A stretch of 64,000 nt of DNA. It comes from Ampelocalamus luodianensis (taxonomy: Eukaryota > Streptophyta > Magnoliopsida > Poales > Poaceae). Below the pieces are notes generated by a model. It made no database searches. It had not been told where the DNA came from and was given only the letters and a program-made list of their open reading frames with translations. Shown here piece after piece: positions 1-11,947 of the stretch. The DNA is taken from contig CM070632.1 in assembly GCA_036346255.1 (NCBI GenBank), positions 27,182,657 through 27,246,656 on the forward strand. Reading direction: 5' to 3'. Both the position numbers and the translations under genes were made by a program. How positions within the stretch are numbered: the stretch's first letter is position 1; every line of letters starts with the position of its first letter.

Positions 1-1282
1 TCATTAAGGGAAAGCATATAGAGTTTGTCTCGTCTAAAAGCAAGACCAATATTATTAGAATCAAACGTAATAATACATTTATTATCACCAAAAGTACACT
101 TAAAACCTTCATCGTCCAACAAAGAAACTGAAATCAAATTCCTCCTAATAGAAGGAACATAAACTACATTATTGAGACGAAGCGAGAAGCCGTTGTCTAA
201 GACTAATGTAATTGATCCTATTGATTCCACTTGGCTTCCTTTCCATCCGCGACTCTAAGGCTTCGCCTCCCTTTCTTAGGGTTCTCGCGGTATGGAATCC
301 TGAAGAATTAGTAACGTACGATTGCACTGAGTCAATCCACCAGAATTAATGGAAAAATTAGCATAAAGTGTTTCATCAACAAAAGTTATTGTATCATTAC
401 CCTTCTTTGCGAGCCACTTTAGGAATCCGACACGGTCCTTCGAAAGTGCCCTGATCGCTTGCAAAAATGACATTCACCCCTTTAGGTGCTCCAACACGAG
501 CCACATGAGGTTTAGGTGCAGTATGCACTTTAGGCCCCGACTTATCAGTATTGGGGGAGAACGCCAACTTCTTCTTAGATTTGAAGTCCCTTGGAACTTC
601 CTTTTATTGGAGCCACCAACTTGAAGTGCAAGATCCTCTTTCCGTCCTAATTCTTTCCTCCTCCTGAACACACATGGCGATTAAATCGCTCATGTTCCAC
701 TTTTCTTTCTGAGTGTTATAATTGATCTTAAAAGCTGTATACTCAGAAGGGAGAGATGTCATAATGAAATGGACTAGGAAACCATCAGAAATCTCCATGT
801 CCATTCCCTTAAGTTTTCCGGCCATATCAGTCATCATCATTATGTGTTCTCTAATACTGCCGGAACCATCATACTTAGTTGTCAAGAGCCTCAATCAGTA
901 CTAGCATAAACTTTTGTAGAGCCCTTAAATTTTTCTTCAACTGATGCCAGATACTCTTTAGCATTTTCAGAATCGGGGATTGCTCCCCTGATCCCAACTG
1001 AAATGGAGGTCTTCATTATCATAAGTGATAGACGGTTGGACCGCTCCCATTTCTCAGCATTAGTTTCATAAATTTTCTTTTTGTCATCATAATTTTCCTC
1101 ACCTCAGAGGGGGGAATGGGAGCTGGCATCCTTAAAGCATAATCGAGATCTAATACCCCAAGGACAACATGGATTCTCTCCTTCCAGGAGGGAAAATTGC
1201 TCCCCGTAAGCTGTTCAATGTTGTCGATGGTGGCAGCGACATTTGATGCATTTATTGCTGAATACCAAAATACAGGGCACAA
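1..1282 (-). pseudogene. copia gag and protease start, decayed
   Basis: Three minus-strand blocks in different frames make up the remnant. About 1282-1019 carries the N-terminal gag signature (VAATIDNIEQLTGSNFPSW, then LGVLDLDYALRMPAPIP). About 990-604 carries the copia gag core (ALTTKYDGSGSIREHIMMM and FLVHFIMTSLPSEYTAFKIN). About 473-1 carries the region after the zinc knuckle (VGFLKWLAKKGNDTITFVDE) and a protease and downstream stretch containing NLISVSLLDDEGFKC. The CCHC zinc knuckle is not recognisable and the protease Asp-Ser-Gly motif is corrupted. Frame changes occur near 1020, 600 and 270. In a live element this would form the capsid-like particle and process it. Here it cannot be functional. 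Confidence 0.85.
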
Positions 1283-2409
1283 AATTAGAAATAATCATAA
1301 GAATATGTTGCATGTAATTAACCCTACGTTGGTCTGATTAATAACACACAAAAACTATAGTTCTAATTCACATCACCGTTGGGCAGATAATGAAAAAGAA
1401 CTAACTAATTAATATGGCTACATATAATTATAATCAACGTTGGTCAGAATATAATCATATGCATATACATAATGCCAAAAACATAAAATGTAAAAGTCTC
1501 TAATTAAAATATCTCGTTGGTTCAATTTTAATAAGAGATTAAGCATAATATTGGACAATAATACATTATTCATGATATACCATAATTTTGGGCATCAAAA
1601 CAATAATTAAATCAGTGCACAAAAGTGATTTAGACATAAGAAATTGCTGAAATTAAACAAAATAGAAAAAACACTATTCAGCCCAAAACATACGGCCGGC
1701 CCAAAATCGCGCCATGCCTGCGACACGCATGACCGCGCCTGCAGCGCACCCGCCAGCGTCTGCCGGCCGAATCCATAGCGCCGTCAGATTCTAATCGGAC
1801 GGATCAAAAACTTCACCAACACCTTCGCGACCGCAAAATCGTGACCATCGGATTCGATCGGACGGACGACGAGCGTCGCGGCGAGATAAAACTCGAAAAC
1901 CCTAACCTAGCGTCATTCGCTCCTTCCTCGCGAAAAACACGGCGCGCGCGCGCAGCGGAGGAGCGGAAGCGAAGCGGCGACTTCGGCGGCGCGCGCAACG
2001 TGAGGGCCCGGGAGAGGTGGCGTCTCGATGACGATGGCGGGAGGTGGCGCCTCCTCGCTCTCCCCGGCGGCGTGCATGCAACCGAGGTTGCGCGCGCCGT
2101 CGAGTGGAGCCGTGGTGGCGCCGGCGACAAGAGGACTCCGGATCTTCAAAGGTAAGATTTCCGCGCATCATTTCTTAGGGTTTTGATTTTGGGAGGTTCC
2201 ATTTGGGTTCGGATGGAGGGATTTCGTTAGGGTTCTTGATTAATCGTTAGGGTTCTAGATTCCCTCCTTCTAAATTGCTAATCCGAGCCATTAGACAATA
2301 GATCCGCCACAAAACTTGGATCCGAGCCTCAATCTTTTAGATCTAGGCAAAGACAACCGGTTTTGACTAATTAGGGTTCATGATGAGCTAGATTAGGCTC
2401 GATACCAAA

Positions 2410-2865
2410 TGTGAGCAAGAACTTGAGTCTAATCATGAACTAAGCATTAACCCTAGCTCAAAACATGAAACACCTAGATTAAACCTTAGATGCGGAAGCA
2501 TAAACGTGACATACCGAGGTTGCCGATGCCATTAGGATGGTGATGAGTCGGTGTAGCGCCGGAAGAAGAAGAGCGATCGATGGGCGTAGTGGTGGTCGAT
2601 GCAGAGTCGTCGGTCGCGACGGATCGAGGAGGTCGGCGGTTCTAGGTCTTCGTTCACCTTTAGCGCTCCTGAAGATCGGGTATGTACGGGGTTTAAGTTG
2701 GCCAAGAACCACCTTAGTTCATGCCTGCCGAGCCCCTCCTTTTATGTGGCGCTAAGGTGATCGGGACCCAAACCAAAGAAGTTGGTCACGCCTCCGATCA
2801 AGGCGCGGTCGTGACATGATCTCCCGTGAATTTCGGAAAATCGTTAGCCGAAGATCATCCCAACA
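2410..2865 (-). repeat. 5' LTR of the minus-strand copia element
   Basis: On the minus strand it begins TGTTGGGATGATC and ends TTGCTCACA, giving the usual TG...CA ends, and is followed directly by the primer-binding-like TTTGGTATC. Length is 456 bp. A CACATAAAAGG motif about 120 bp in could be its TATA box. The partner LTR is outside the window, so the outer boundary rests only on the TG end. Confidence 0.7.
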
Positions 2866-3282
2866 CTAGATTCCAAAAGTAGAAATACAAAATGATGTTG
2901 GAAAATCCAGTTAAAATGCAAGAGAGCACTAAGATATCTTATTCTGTATCCATGATGCACCTACAGGTCTCAATTATTGAAAAATAAATAAAAACTGAGA
3001 TGTTGCCTTGTCCATGTGCATATTGGACTTGGAAAGTCAACAGATCTGTTGCCTGCCTCCCCAAAATAGGAAGAAAGAATCGTATTCGCAATAATTTTTT
3101 ATGGCTGCCACCTTGTCGTACTTTTATTTTTTTTTCTAACGTTGTTTTACTATGATATCATTGGTACTTTGTTTTACTACGATATCATTGATTCCATTCA
3201 AAACTATGACATCATTGGTCTAAAATATTTCTGAAGGTCGAAATGGAATCAAACACGACGAACAGCTGGAGCATATCATCAT
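2866..3282. other. no gene seen
   Basis: AT-rich sequence with an imperfect repeat of TACTATGATATCATTG-like words near 3150-3215 (three variants). No coding similarity, RNA gene or transposon end was recognised. Confidence 0.5.
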
Positions 3283-3352
3283 AAAATAATGTCAAAATTG
3301 GCTTTTGGACACCGTTTGGCTGTGACATTTGCCAAAACACACTGTAAAATCG
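3283..3352 (+). repeat. left arm of a 5.4-kb-apart inverted repeat
   Basis: This 70-bp stretch matches, imperfectly, the reverse complement of 8611-8683. The shared core is CATTTGCCAAAACACACTG, with TAAAATCG on the inner side. A third partial copy of TTTGCCAAAACACACTGTAA lies at 3387-3406. Paired inverted ends around a repeat island suggest terminal or subterminal repeats of an old DNA transposon, but no target-site duplication was found. Confidence 0.5.
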
Positions 3353-3573
3353 ATATTTGTCTGATAGACACGCAAATTTGCGTGTATTTGCCAAAACACA
3401 CTGTAACACCACAGTCCAATACTGAGCCCGAATGCCACTAAACTACACTAAGTATTAATTTTAACATCAAGTAACAGTAAATTACAGCAAACATATCAAT
3501 AATAAAACCCATCCATGGGTCACAATAACACAAGCATAACAATATAGCAATCATAGATTAATTCCTAAGAAGC

Positions 3574-5878
3574 TGTAACACCCTGGCTATTCGGAAGCCA
3601 AGATGCCACCTATTTACTCTAACAATCTACACAATGAGGAAGAATATGAAATAGGTATATCAACCAAAGACAGCATTAAGATAAACAGGACATGGTGAAG
3701 GTATCCTTCCTTCACCAATTAAGTTATTTAATACCGATCATCAATAAAGAAGGTTCACATGTAGTAATAAATCAACATCAATGTGGAGAAGGTATCCTTC
3801 CTTCACCAATTATAATTTAATTATTACAGTTCATCATTAACGAATGAAAGATAGATCTAAAATTTATTCTTGAACATGAATTTGATGATGTGAACAAGTA
3901 GTGCGTGTCTACTCCTCCCATGTGAGCCAACATCGGGGTTACCTAAAATAAACAAACAACGCAAGAGTGAGTCCACGACTCGGCAAAGTCTGATAAAGGG
4001 ACATAACACACATATGAACAAGTCAACATCATAAAAGAATATGAACATACATCGAATGAAAACATAGGAATGCTTGGCATGAATGAATATATTCAAGGAT
4101 GGACTGCACACATGCTTATACGCAGATAGCGGTGACACACCGTCGGTGTTCACTTAAGCCCGCACCTTAACAAAAGTGCGGGGATCCAAGTCCTATATGA
4201 AGAACGTTTCATATAGGTGTCGAAGCCGCCATCTTTGGAACCGATGGGTCTTACGTGCCCATCTTGGAATTGATGGGTCTTTCAATCCACTCCGTGGGCG
4301 AGGACATGACAATGTCCAAATTTACCCACATTGGAATGGTGGGACTTACAATCCACTCCCGTGGACATAACATGAATAAAAGGATGCATGATATGAACAT
4401 GAACAGTGATAATACCATCTCTCGTTATATACTCCACATAATGAAAGAACATAACCAGATTCAAAGATCTCGGGTAACACAATATGTCACATTATATTCA
4501 TGTAAACATTCACAATCACAAAGACTTAAAATCAACAAAGTACTTGCCTTCCAGCGTTACGCGCGTTAGCGTGCAACGATGGCGCTCCCAAACCAGTAGC
4601 CTCATGGCCTAAACAATTAAATAATCGAAATAAGAACAACATAGAGCCCAACATAAATTAATATTCTACAATACCCTCTTGCACACCCAAAACATAGTCA
4701 TAACCCAAATCTGAAATTCCAGAAGAACATGGAATCCCATCCGGACAGCAGCACGGTAAAGACCAAAACTAATGATCTGGGACTCCAAAGAGATGAGCCC
4801 AGATCCTACACGAGCTTAACAAATATATCTACAACTTTGTAGTTGTGAGATAACCCAATTCGGCCAAACTAAATTGCTAACTGTCAAACGAAACAGCAGA
4901 ACAGAAACTGCGAACATAAAAACAGCAGTACTAAAACGTCTGCATTTTTAAACTACAACTCCGAATTGAGTGTTCTTTATCAATCTGAAAAGGTTATAGA
5001 ATTCTCTACAATAACCTAGTTGGGATGAAACCCTTATTCGCCCATTAACATACACCTATTTTAAAAGACAACTCAAAGGTAATTCTCGTCAGAAATCTGG
5101 ACAGCAGATATTAAATCTATCATAACTTTTGACTCGAAGTCGGAATGAGGTGATCTTGGCGGCCACCGAAAGCTAAGAGCATCCTCTAAATAACTCTAGG
5201 AGACCAGAATCCTAATTCTGCCTCTAAGCGCACGAAACAGACCCGAAACCTACTGGACAGATCTAACTTTCAGTTCGCAGCAATCTGTTCTAATAAAAAG
5301 CGATCGAATCACATCTACCGCTAAACAAGCGATGTGGCTCGGCAATCGTTACCCTTGCAACAACCAGGGAGTAGGCGGGAGAAACTTTGGAGAAGATGGC
5401 CTTCTCCTAGTCCCTTCTCCTTCTCTCCTTCTTGATCGGCAATCCATAGAACGATCCTCGCCTTCCTTCACGAACCGCGGCGAGGGACGCCATGCACCGG
5501 GAGGGAGGGCGGCTTGGGGACAGCAGGACGGGCACCACAAACCGGGAGGAGTAGCAAGGAGGCGGCTGCTTGGGGTGAAGGGGGCCAAGGGAAAGGGGAG
5601 AAGGGGCGGCTCAAAGGAGGAGGAGAGGGGAGGGTGCATTGGTTTTGGGGAGGGTGGCACCTCCCTATGGCCGGCCAGCCTCATGGGCCAAGGCCCAGCC
5701 CAGTTGCTTGGGAGAACGCGGAAAACCCCCTCTAAACTCCTGATTAAACGATTTTCCAAAAGAAACCTTCTACCGATTAAATATTCTCTCCCAAAAATGA
5801 TTTCTAACATTATCGGAGAATTACATTAATTCCCTCCCAAATTGAATTGCACTCTCAAATGAAAGTCGGGATATTACA
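3574..5878 (-). mobile_element. solo LTR, Ty3/gypsy-type, 2.3 kb, TSD GAAGC
   Basis: The block starts TGTAACACCC and ends GGGATATTACA on the plus strand, and is flanked on both sides by GAAGC (3569-3573 and 5879-5883). A 5-bp target-site duplication with TG...CA ends is diagnostic of LTR-retrotransposon integration, and no internal region is present, so this is a solo LTR of 2,305 bp. Minus orientation is preferred because that reading starts TGTAATATCCCGAC, ends AGGGTGTTACA and contains the GCCGAGTCGTGGACTC word typical of long gypsy LTRs. An open frame at 5332-5829 is an LTR by-product. Superfamily assignment is inference from LTR style. Confidence 0.85.
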
Positions 5879-5883
5879 GAAGC

Positions 5884-7700
5884 ATGGCAAGATAATAAAC
5901 CAAGATCAAAGCAAAACCAATCGAATCAAATCTTTTGAATGAATAATCAACTCGACAACTCCAACCTATCAACTAAGGCTAAGCAATAATATCAAGTCCT
6001 AATTATAAATCATCATGCTAATAAAGTGTCTCATGGCCAATGTTTCATGTAATTGAATGTATGACGTGGTTCCATGTGTGCTAGCCCTTCCCATGAGTAA
6101 CGTCATCAACGGTCACATAAAAACAACAATCGAGCAAGGACGAGTCTACGACTCAACAAGCATAAAAATAAACAATGAGTAATGATTAATCAAATATAAA
6201 CTATATCATCATCAATATCAACTGGTTTCTTTTCTTTATCCTTACACTCAATCATCAAATTCTTTTTTCATTCAATGCATCCATACGTTACATGTCCACA
6301 TGCACTTTTTTTACGTATACCGGTATAGCGTGAGTGAACAGTCGCAACAATGTTCACTCTCAAGTCCGTCCTCCAAAAGGATCAGGGACCTCTACTCCCG
6401 TGGAGTCTCTACCAATAAGGTAGATATGTGATCACTATGATCACCTTCCCTTCATGCAATGATATTTACGAATGCACAAGTTAACATAAAGGTCATCAAT
6501 AATACCATCTTTCAACATTATTGAATTCATCAATGTAATTAATATCATAACCGTTCATATTGTTTGCGATTAAATAAGATGAAGGCAGAAACAATATAAT
6601 GTTAATGAGTGATAAAAAATACAGCGATCTACTATCGATCACTGTCTACCATGCACTTGCCTCTTTAACCCCGTGAAGCTGGATAGCGAAGCGGCAGCAA
6701 CGCACTAGAGGCCACACTCCTTAGACAAACATTGCAAGACACAACTCAAAATCACAATATCACAACACTCACACTTTACACTTATCGTCATCGCACGTTA
6801 CGCCAAACCAACTAAATTAACCCAAAACTATCGGACGCACAACCCATTGCCCCAGTAGTAAAATAGCTCTAACTTATACATCTGAACTCCAAATCTCGAC
6901 ATCCACTACTTTCTGGAATCCTCATGACAAATCCTACAACTTTCTACTTATGACAAACTTCTTATTCTACCGTTCTCTGCCCTGTTTCTTTCCCCGAAGA
7001 CTGTCCCAGAATCTGTCAGAACAGTCCACTTCACAATCTTCTATCTTTAATTCTAAAACTTAAAAATATATGAAAGATGCCAATTCTGAAAACTACACCA
7101 AATTTTTAAATTATTCAAATTGTCACCATATTTTAAATTTGCCATCTACTATATGAAACTGACCCATCCTTGTGACGTCTGCTAGCTACGTCCAGATTCT
7201 GGACAGCGACCTTTCCAAAATCGTAACTTTTCACTCTCTACTCTGATTTTAATGATCCAGACCTTCCTTCCTAGAAAGCTAACGAGATACAACCGGCATT
7301 GAATTTGATTCGGAATACACTTTGAATTCGAGTTGGTTTTCCATTTTCCTTCTGTATAGCGAACTTTTCGGAGGTCATAACTTTCTCTCCCGAACACGGA
7401 ATGGAGTGATTCTTTTTTTTCTATTTAGCCAACTCATATTAATTCAATTTTCTATTTGTGGAGCTTTTCTGAAAACACCGTATTCATTGCGAAATTTACT
7501 TTGAAAGTTGACTCAGGTGCGGACCTTAATTCTCTGTGCAGCCTGCCTTGCGGGCCCCATATCTCACATGTCGGAACTCCAAATTAGCTCAATGAGGACT
7601 CTGAATTGGACTATGGAAAGAGATATACAACTTTGTAGTAATGAGGTTTTCCATTAAAAGCAAATCATGTTGCAAGATTATTACAGATTCTATCCCATTT
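5884..7700 (-). repeat. older LTR-type sequence hosting the solo LTR
   Basis: Together with 3402-3568 this forms the sequence into which the solo LTR inserted. On the minus strand it has the same style of content as the inserted LTR, for example TTGAGTCGTAGACTCGTCC near 6140-6160 against GCCGAGTCGTGGACTCACTC in the insert. It ends GGTGTTACA at 3402. A matching start and a target-site duplication could not be found, so this is a probable degraded gypsy-type LTR without firm borders. Confidence 0.4.
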
Positions 7701-8610
7701 CTTGGTGAGACAAATAAGGAATATCTCGATCTCCTTACATTCTCTTTAAATATACGAGGTATTAGACACACTTTGCCTATTGAAATAGTATTTTTGTGCT
7801 AGTTATGGATGGTGAAATGTCGAATGTGCCCTCCCTCTTGTCTTCTCTTGGCGGTGGAATGGCTTGGAATCATCTAGGTCATTGCGGCAACACCCAGCGG
7901 CCCCACGTGTACACGAAAACGGATCGGCGAGATCGCGCGGAGGCTCTAGGTGGTGACATCGTAGGCGGGGTGGTGTTGTAGTGCTCAGGCTGCATGCGGT
8001 GGCAGATGGTGGCGACAGTGCTCCGATGATGTTCCAGCAAGGGTGATGTGAGCATGGCATAGAATGTGACGAGAGGAAGATGATGGTGGGGTCGATGATG
8101 GTAGGGGCTTACCGACGGCAGTGCAATCGATGACGACGGCGATTCGATCAGACTTGGGGAAGAAGATCAAAATCCGGCGAACGGCTGCGAGAAAACACAA
8201 TTAACTTAGGGGAGAGATTGATGTTAAGTTGGAACACAAAGTGGCGTGATCAATTTTGCAAGGAGCCCACCGAAGAGGGAGATCGAAAAGCGGAGCAATG
8301 GTCGGCTTTGGGGAAGACGTCCTCGTCCAGCATCGAGATCTGGATCTGGTGGAGCACGCACACGTAGGTGGTTTTTGCACTTTCCTTAGTGGGTGTAGGC
8401 GTGTAGCTACACCAACGAGTCAGCCATGGCCAAGCGGCGGAGGCGGCCGATGCGGCCACGATGCAGCCGTCGTCCTTACGCCATCGGTGCACGGGGCTCT
8501 GGCCTAGGGAAACAAGAAGATAAGGGCAATATGGGGATATTCGAGCTAGTCTCTCTCCAAAACTAAGGAAAATACTATTTCAATCGGTAAAGTATGTTCT
8601 ACCGAATGTG
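7701..8610. other. no recognisable gene, GC-rich patch
   Basis: A GC-rich stretch (about 7900-8500) with overlapping short open frames on both strands. None has a recognisable domain, and codon usage looks like compositional accident. It may be internal sequence of the element bounded by the inverted repeat. Confidence 0.4.
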
Positions 8611-8683
8611 CGATTTTACAGTGTGTTTTGACAAATGCCACAAACAAACTGTATCCATGAGCTAATTTTGCCTAAAATAATTT
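8611..8683 (-). repeat. right arm of the inverted repeat
   Basis: Reverse-complement partner of 3283-3352. It reads CATTTGTCAAAACACACTG then TAAAATCG on the minus strand. The match stops at the same inner point on both sides, as expected for element ends rather than chance similarity. Confidence 0.5.
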
Positions 8684-10609
8684 AGACACTTAAAATTGGG
8701 ATTATATTTTCTCAATAAAATATTTGGGAATTAGAAATTTCATTAAATTTCTCCTCATCATAAGCAAAAGGAAAGTCTTCACTGTATTCTGTATTGATGT
8801 CGACCTCCCAAAAATTGTCGTGGAATATTACTCGGAAGGGAGGGTATATTCCATCTGCATTCTTTACAAAGAACAAATTTATTTTCAAACTTATGGACGC
8901 AAATGCCAACCAGAATATTATATTTTTTTTCACATTCACAGCTCTAATTTTGGAAGTGCCCAAATGATGTGACGCTAAGTAAGCATTTTAGCCAATTTCG
9001 TTATGGGCGGAACCAATGAGCAAGGAACGGAATCTTGCGCTGATCCAACGGTCCTAGCGGGCAGCAGACGCCCGTAAATTAGCAAAATTATTTTGTTATA
9101 TATATCTTAAAAGCCGAGTGCGCTCACCGTTATACGGAAATTTTAAGTTTACTAAAACTGAATGAAATGCATGATATGGGTTATGTTGGAAATATAATTG
9201 AACAACCCAACACAAAACAACGGAAATTCACATCAATACCAGTGATACTGCGTATTGTTGTTCTCCGTAAGCTTTTCGTTTCTTCCTCTATTATTCACAT
9301 ATACTAAGCTAGCTTTTCGTTTCTTCCTCTATTATTCACATATACTACGTCTTTTTAAACTGATACTACGTCTTTTAAAACTGATGCAATGTAAGGGTCC
9401 CATCCATACAGGCCTCAAAACAAAAAATAATTATGTTGAAAAATTGAAATCCAATTTGAACGTGAACCTAGAGAATATCAGTGAAATTTCCCATAAATAA
9501 GAGGTATTCATGTTGAAAGGGATTATATGGAGAGAGAAAAAATGTCGGCAGCACATATGATATATTTGGCACCACTGTTCTCCTGGTCATTGCTTTCTTG
9601 AACTATTAGACAGACATCGCAAAGTTGAGCTTTCGTTCTCTTTGTTAAGATTTATGTCGTTCTCTAAGATTACAGGATCCCACCAATACTGCAAACAGTA
9701 GCATCTAAGCACCAATCTCTTACTTAAGATTTAAGTCGTTCTCTAAGATTATCAGTGACATCTAAGGTCTCATGCAGTGCGTGCAGCTCTTCCCCACGGA
9801 GTGCGGGCATATATTTATGTATTCCTAAAAATGACGGATACCAACGCTAAGTCTGGGGTTGAACCTTGGTGTGTTGGGTGCACACTTGCACGCCTAGCCA
9901 TCTGGCCACATGCTAACTTTCAATCTTGTACTCTCGTTATTTACTTTAAGTTGGCATCTTATAAACCAAGATTAACAATGGGCCATTCCTGATATGATTA
10001 CATTGTTATTATTGTCATTTGGTATATGTGCTCTCCCCTGAGTGGCTAGCTTTTGTTTTTGATATGTCACTAGCTTTGGCACATGGTGCTTTGGATCCTT
10101 GCATGGCTTTTGCTTTAGCAACGAGTGGTTACTATCTGCTGTGGATAATTATAAACAAATTATGTGGCCATATATCATATTTATTTGTGACACAGGGTGG
10201 TATCCCTTATAGAAAAGATGCTTAAATTACATCAATAGGTAGGTTACTATGCAAAATTGCAAAGTAAAGAAATGACCATCGCGGCGAAGTAGGACCGGAG
10301 ATAGAGAGGGTGAGGAGAGGCAGGGTGTGGGGCAAACGACCGTCTCCAGTAACCAGTTTGACATGGCCGAAGCGAGCAAGGAAGAAGATGAGAGGGGGAG
10401 AAGAAGGGAATGAAGACAAGGGCAAAACTGCCCAATAAAGAAAATAATCAATCGTCTCTCTAACTTTGTGGCAAATGATCAAGTACAATGAAATAGTTGT
10501 AAATGATAGAAGTCACATTAAAAGTGAGGCAAATGATCAATTTTTAAAAAAAATATGGAACTTGCCGGTTGCAAATGGTTATTTATTTCATGTTTCCTAC
10601 CTACCAATA
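8684..10609. other. intergenic sequence, no gene recognised
   Basis: Mostly AT-rich with scattered short open frames lacking any known domain. A GGTTGAACCTTGG word near 9855 resembles a tRNA T-arm or SINE B-box, but no A-box or cloverleaf was found. The only defined structure is the tandem duplication at 9270-9385. Confidence 0.45.
9270..9385. repeat. two short tandem duplications in series
   Basis: A 37-bp unit beginning AGCTTTTCGTTTCTTCC is present at 9270-9306 and 9311-9347 with a 41-bp period. It is followed at once by a 21-bp unit beginning ACTACGTCTTTT at 9344-9364 and 9365-9385. Both pairs are near perfect, which suggests recent slippage. Confidence 0.9.
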
Positions 10610-10990
10610 GGAGTCCCTACCATACTTGTTAATACCTTTCCGAAGGTCATACCGGTTTGACTCTTGAAATGATATATTCCGGTACCAGCCCATACCGGTG
10701 TACCGTTCTGAAGCTTAATATAATAATATACATTTATAAGTATATATATGTTTAATTGTATGTACATTAAATTTTACTTGTAATATTACTTCAAATACAC
10801 AGTAGTATAATCAAATATAACATATACTTCAATGAGTTCAATAGAAAATATTTTCAATTCCACCGGTACAGCCGACATTGTTTGGTATCAAAGTCGGTAT
10901 GACTAGTATCGAGTTGGTATGGCCGATATTGGCCGGTATCGATCCGGTATGAAATACAGGGCTACTATGTATCGTTTTAGGTGACAGAAT
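10610..10990. repeat. CCGGTAT/GGTACCG-rich repeat tract
   Basis: Many copies of variants of CCGGTAT, TCGGTAT and GGTATCG on both strands occur at 10650-10710 and 10860-10990. The pattern resembles subterminal repeats of plant DNA transposons. Borders and a target-site duplication were not found. Confidence 0.4.
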
Positions 10991-11039
10991 GATACATACT
11001 GGCCATACTAGTTGGTATCGAAACGATATTGATAAGTTT

Positions 11040-11475
11040 AGAGGTAACCAGATGGGTCTTGCTTCCCGGACCGGCCCGAAACACGAAACTGTTGACCCGA
11101 CCCAACCGGATGTGTCGTGCTTTGGTCGACACCCCGGCCCAGCGCATAGTGCCTGGCATGCAATGGCCTGGGACCCTCCACAACCCGCCGAGCGCATAGT
11201 GCCTGGCATGACACGACCCAAGACCCTCCACGACCTGCCGAGCGCATAGTGCCTAACACGACACGACCCAGGACCCGCCACGACCCAACGACAGTATTTG
11301 AACAGCACAACACAACCCGAGAGACCGACATACCATGTCTAGATTAGCACCCCAGCCTACGGGTCGATACGACACAACCCGATTAGCTAATCGGCTAGCC
11401 GTACCGTACCTAATTGTGCTAGAGCTGGCACGGCCGGGTCGGGCCGCACCTCGTCGGGAGGCCCATTTGACCGTC
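11040..11475. mobile_element. hAT-like non-autonomous element(s) upstream of PEPC
   Basis: The tract is dense in GGCCCG, ACGACCC and CGACACAACCCG words, the subterminal composition known from grass hAT-type non-autonomous elements. Near its right end, TAGAGCTGGCACGGCCGG (from 11420) faces GGCCCATTTGACCGTCAC (ending about 11477), whose reverse complement GTGACGGTCAAATGGGCC resembles the inverted end of the better-defined element at 44831-45241. A target-site duplication was not resolved. The right edge lies about 35 bp before the PEPC TATA box. Confidence 0.45.
11141..11290. repeat. three tandem 50-bp repeats
   Basis: Units beginning AGCGCATAGTGCCT start at 11141, 11191 and 11241, an exact 50-bp period, with substitutions accumulating in the third copy. 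They lie 220-370 bp upstream of the PEPC TATA box within hAT-like sequence. Confidence 0.9.
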
Positions 11476-11511
11476 ACCACATAAGTTCGGTCCTATGCAA
11501 CCATTTTTATC

Positions 11512-11519
11512 TATAAATA
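11512..11519 (+). promoter_or_regulatory. TATA box of the PEPC gene
   Basis: TATAAATA in the context CTATAAATACC, 429 bp upstream of the PEPC start codon. It is the only good TATA motif near the gene in the right orientation and predicts a transcription start at about 11540-11550. The following leader has no ATG before the PEPC start, which agrees with this placement. Confidence 0.7.
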
Positions 11520-11544
11520 CCCCCCGACCCAATGGTCTTCTCGG

Positions 11545-11947
11545 CAGTCAGCTTCCACTAGCCTCCCTCCAACAATCTTGCCAATCGACAAGTTTCCTTT
11601 TCCGGTGCTTCTTCGCTTCTCCCCTTCCCATCCCCAATCAAACCAATCCCTCTCGTGTGGTCGCATTACATCCATCTCCACCGATCGCTTCATCAGATCC
11701 GTTTCTTGTACTGGTTTCTTGCATCCAATCCGCTTCTCCACTCTGATTCTTGCATCAATCAAATCACCTTTACCCAAAAATAAATAAAAAAAAAGAAGAG
11801 AAGAATCTTGCATCAAGAGTCGACTTCGCTGTACTGGTTCTTGCATCAAATCCAGTTCTTGCGTTGATTTCTCTTGCATCGAATCCAGTTCGTGTAGCGA
11901 CGCGTTGCATCGAGTGAGTGGTGGTGGTTCTTGGTTCGGGCTGCGGG
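11545..11947 (+). promoter_or_regulatory. PEPC 5' leader, ATG-free, six TTGCATC motifs
   Basis: This is the inferred 5' untranslated region. It is pyrimidine-rich in the first half and contains no upstream ATG. TTGCATC occurs six times (11719, 11750, 11808, 11841, 11874, 11905), mostly inside variants of GGTTCTTGCATCAAATCCAG, so part of it looks like a decayed tandem repeat. An A-rich tract lies at 11776-11804. Whether a leader intron is present cannot be told from sequence alone. Confidence 0.6.

Larger units (their letters stand above)
1..2865 (-). mobile_element. Ty1/copia LTR retrotransposon, 5' portion, cut by window edge
   Basis: On the minus strand this reads, from high to low coordinates: a 5' LTR (2865-2410), a primer-binding-like TTTGGTATCGAGCC (about 2409-2396), a GC-rich leader (about 2395-1290), then gag and the start of protease (about 1282-1). 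The gag and protease similarity plus the LTR and PBS order identify a copia element. The 3' half lies to the left of the window, so no target-site duplication can be checked. It is decayed: several stops and frame changes break the reading frame, and the primer-binding site departs from the usual TGGTATCAGAGC after seven matching bases. Confidence 0.85.

Noticed and set aside
1813..2171. Overlapping GC-rich open frames on both strands as possible genes
   Set aside because: They lie in the untranslated leader between the copia PBS and gag. They overlap each other and show only Arg/Ala/Pro-rich compositional sequence.
5332..5829. 165-codon open frame
   Set aside because: It lies wholly within a solo LTR defined by a TSD. 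The antisense frame is equally open, which is typical of GC-rich LTR sequence.
9840..9915. tRNA gene or tRNA-derived SINE
   Set aside because: Only a T-arm-like GGTTGAACC word is present. No cloverleaf or A-box could be built.
11141..11290. CRISPR-like array
   Set aside because: Three contiguous 50-bp units without unique spacers, in plant nuclear DNA.
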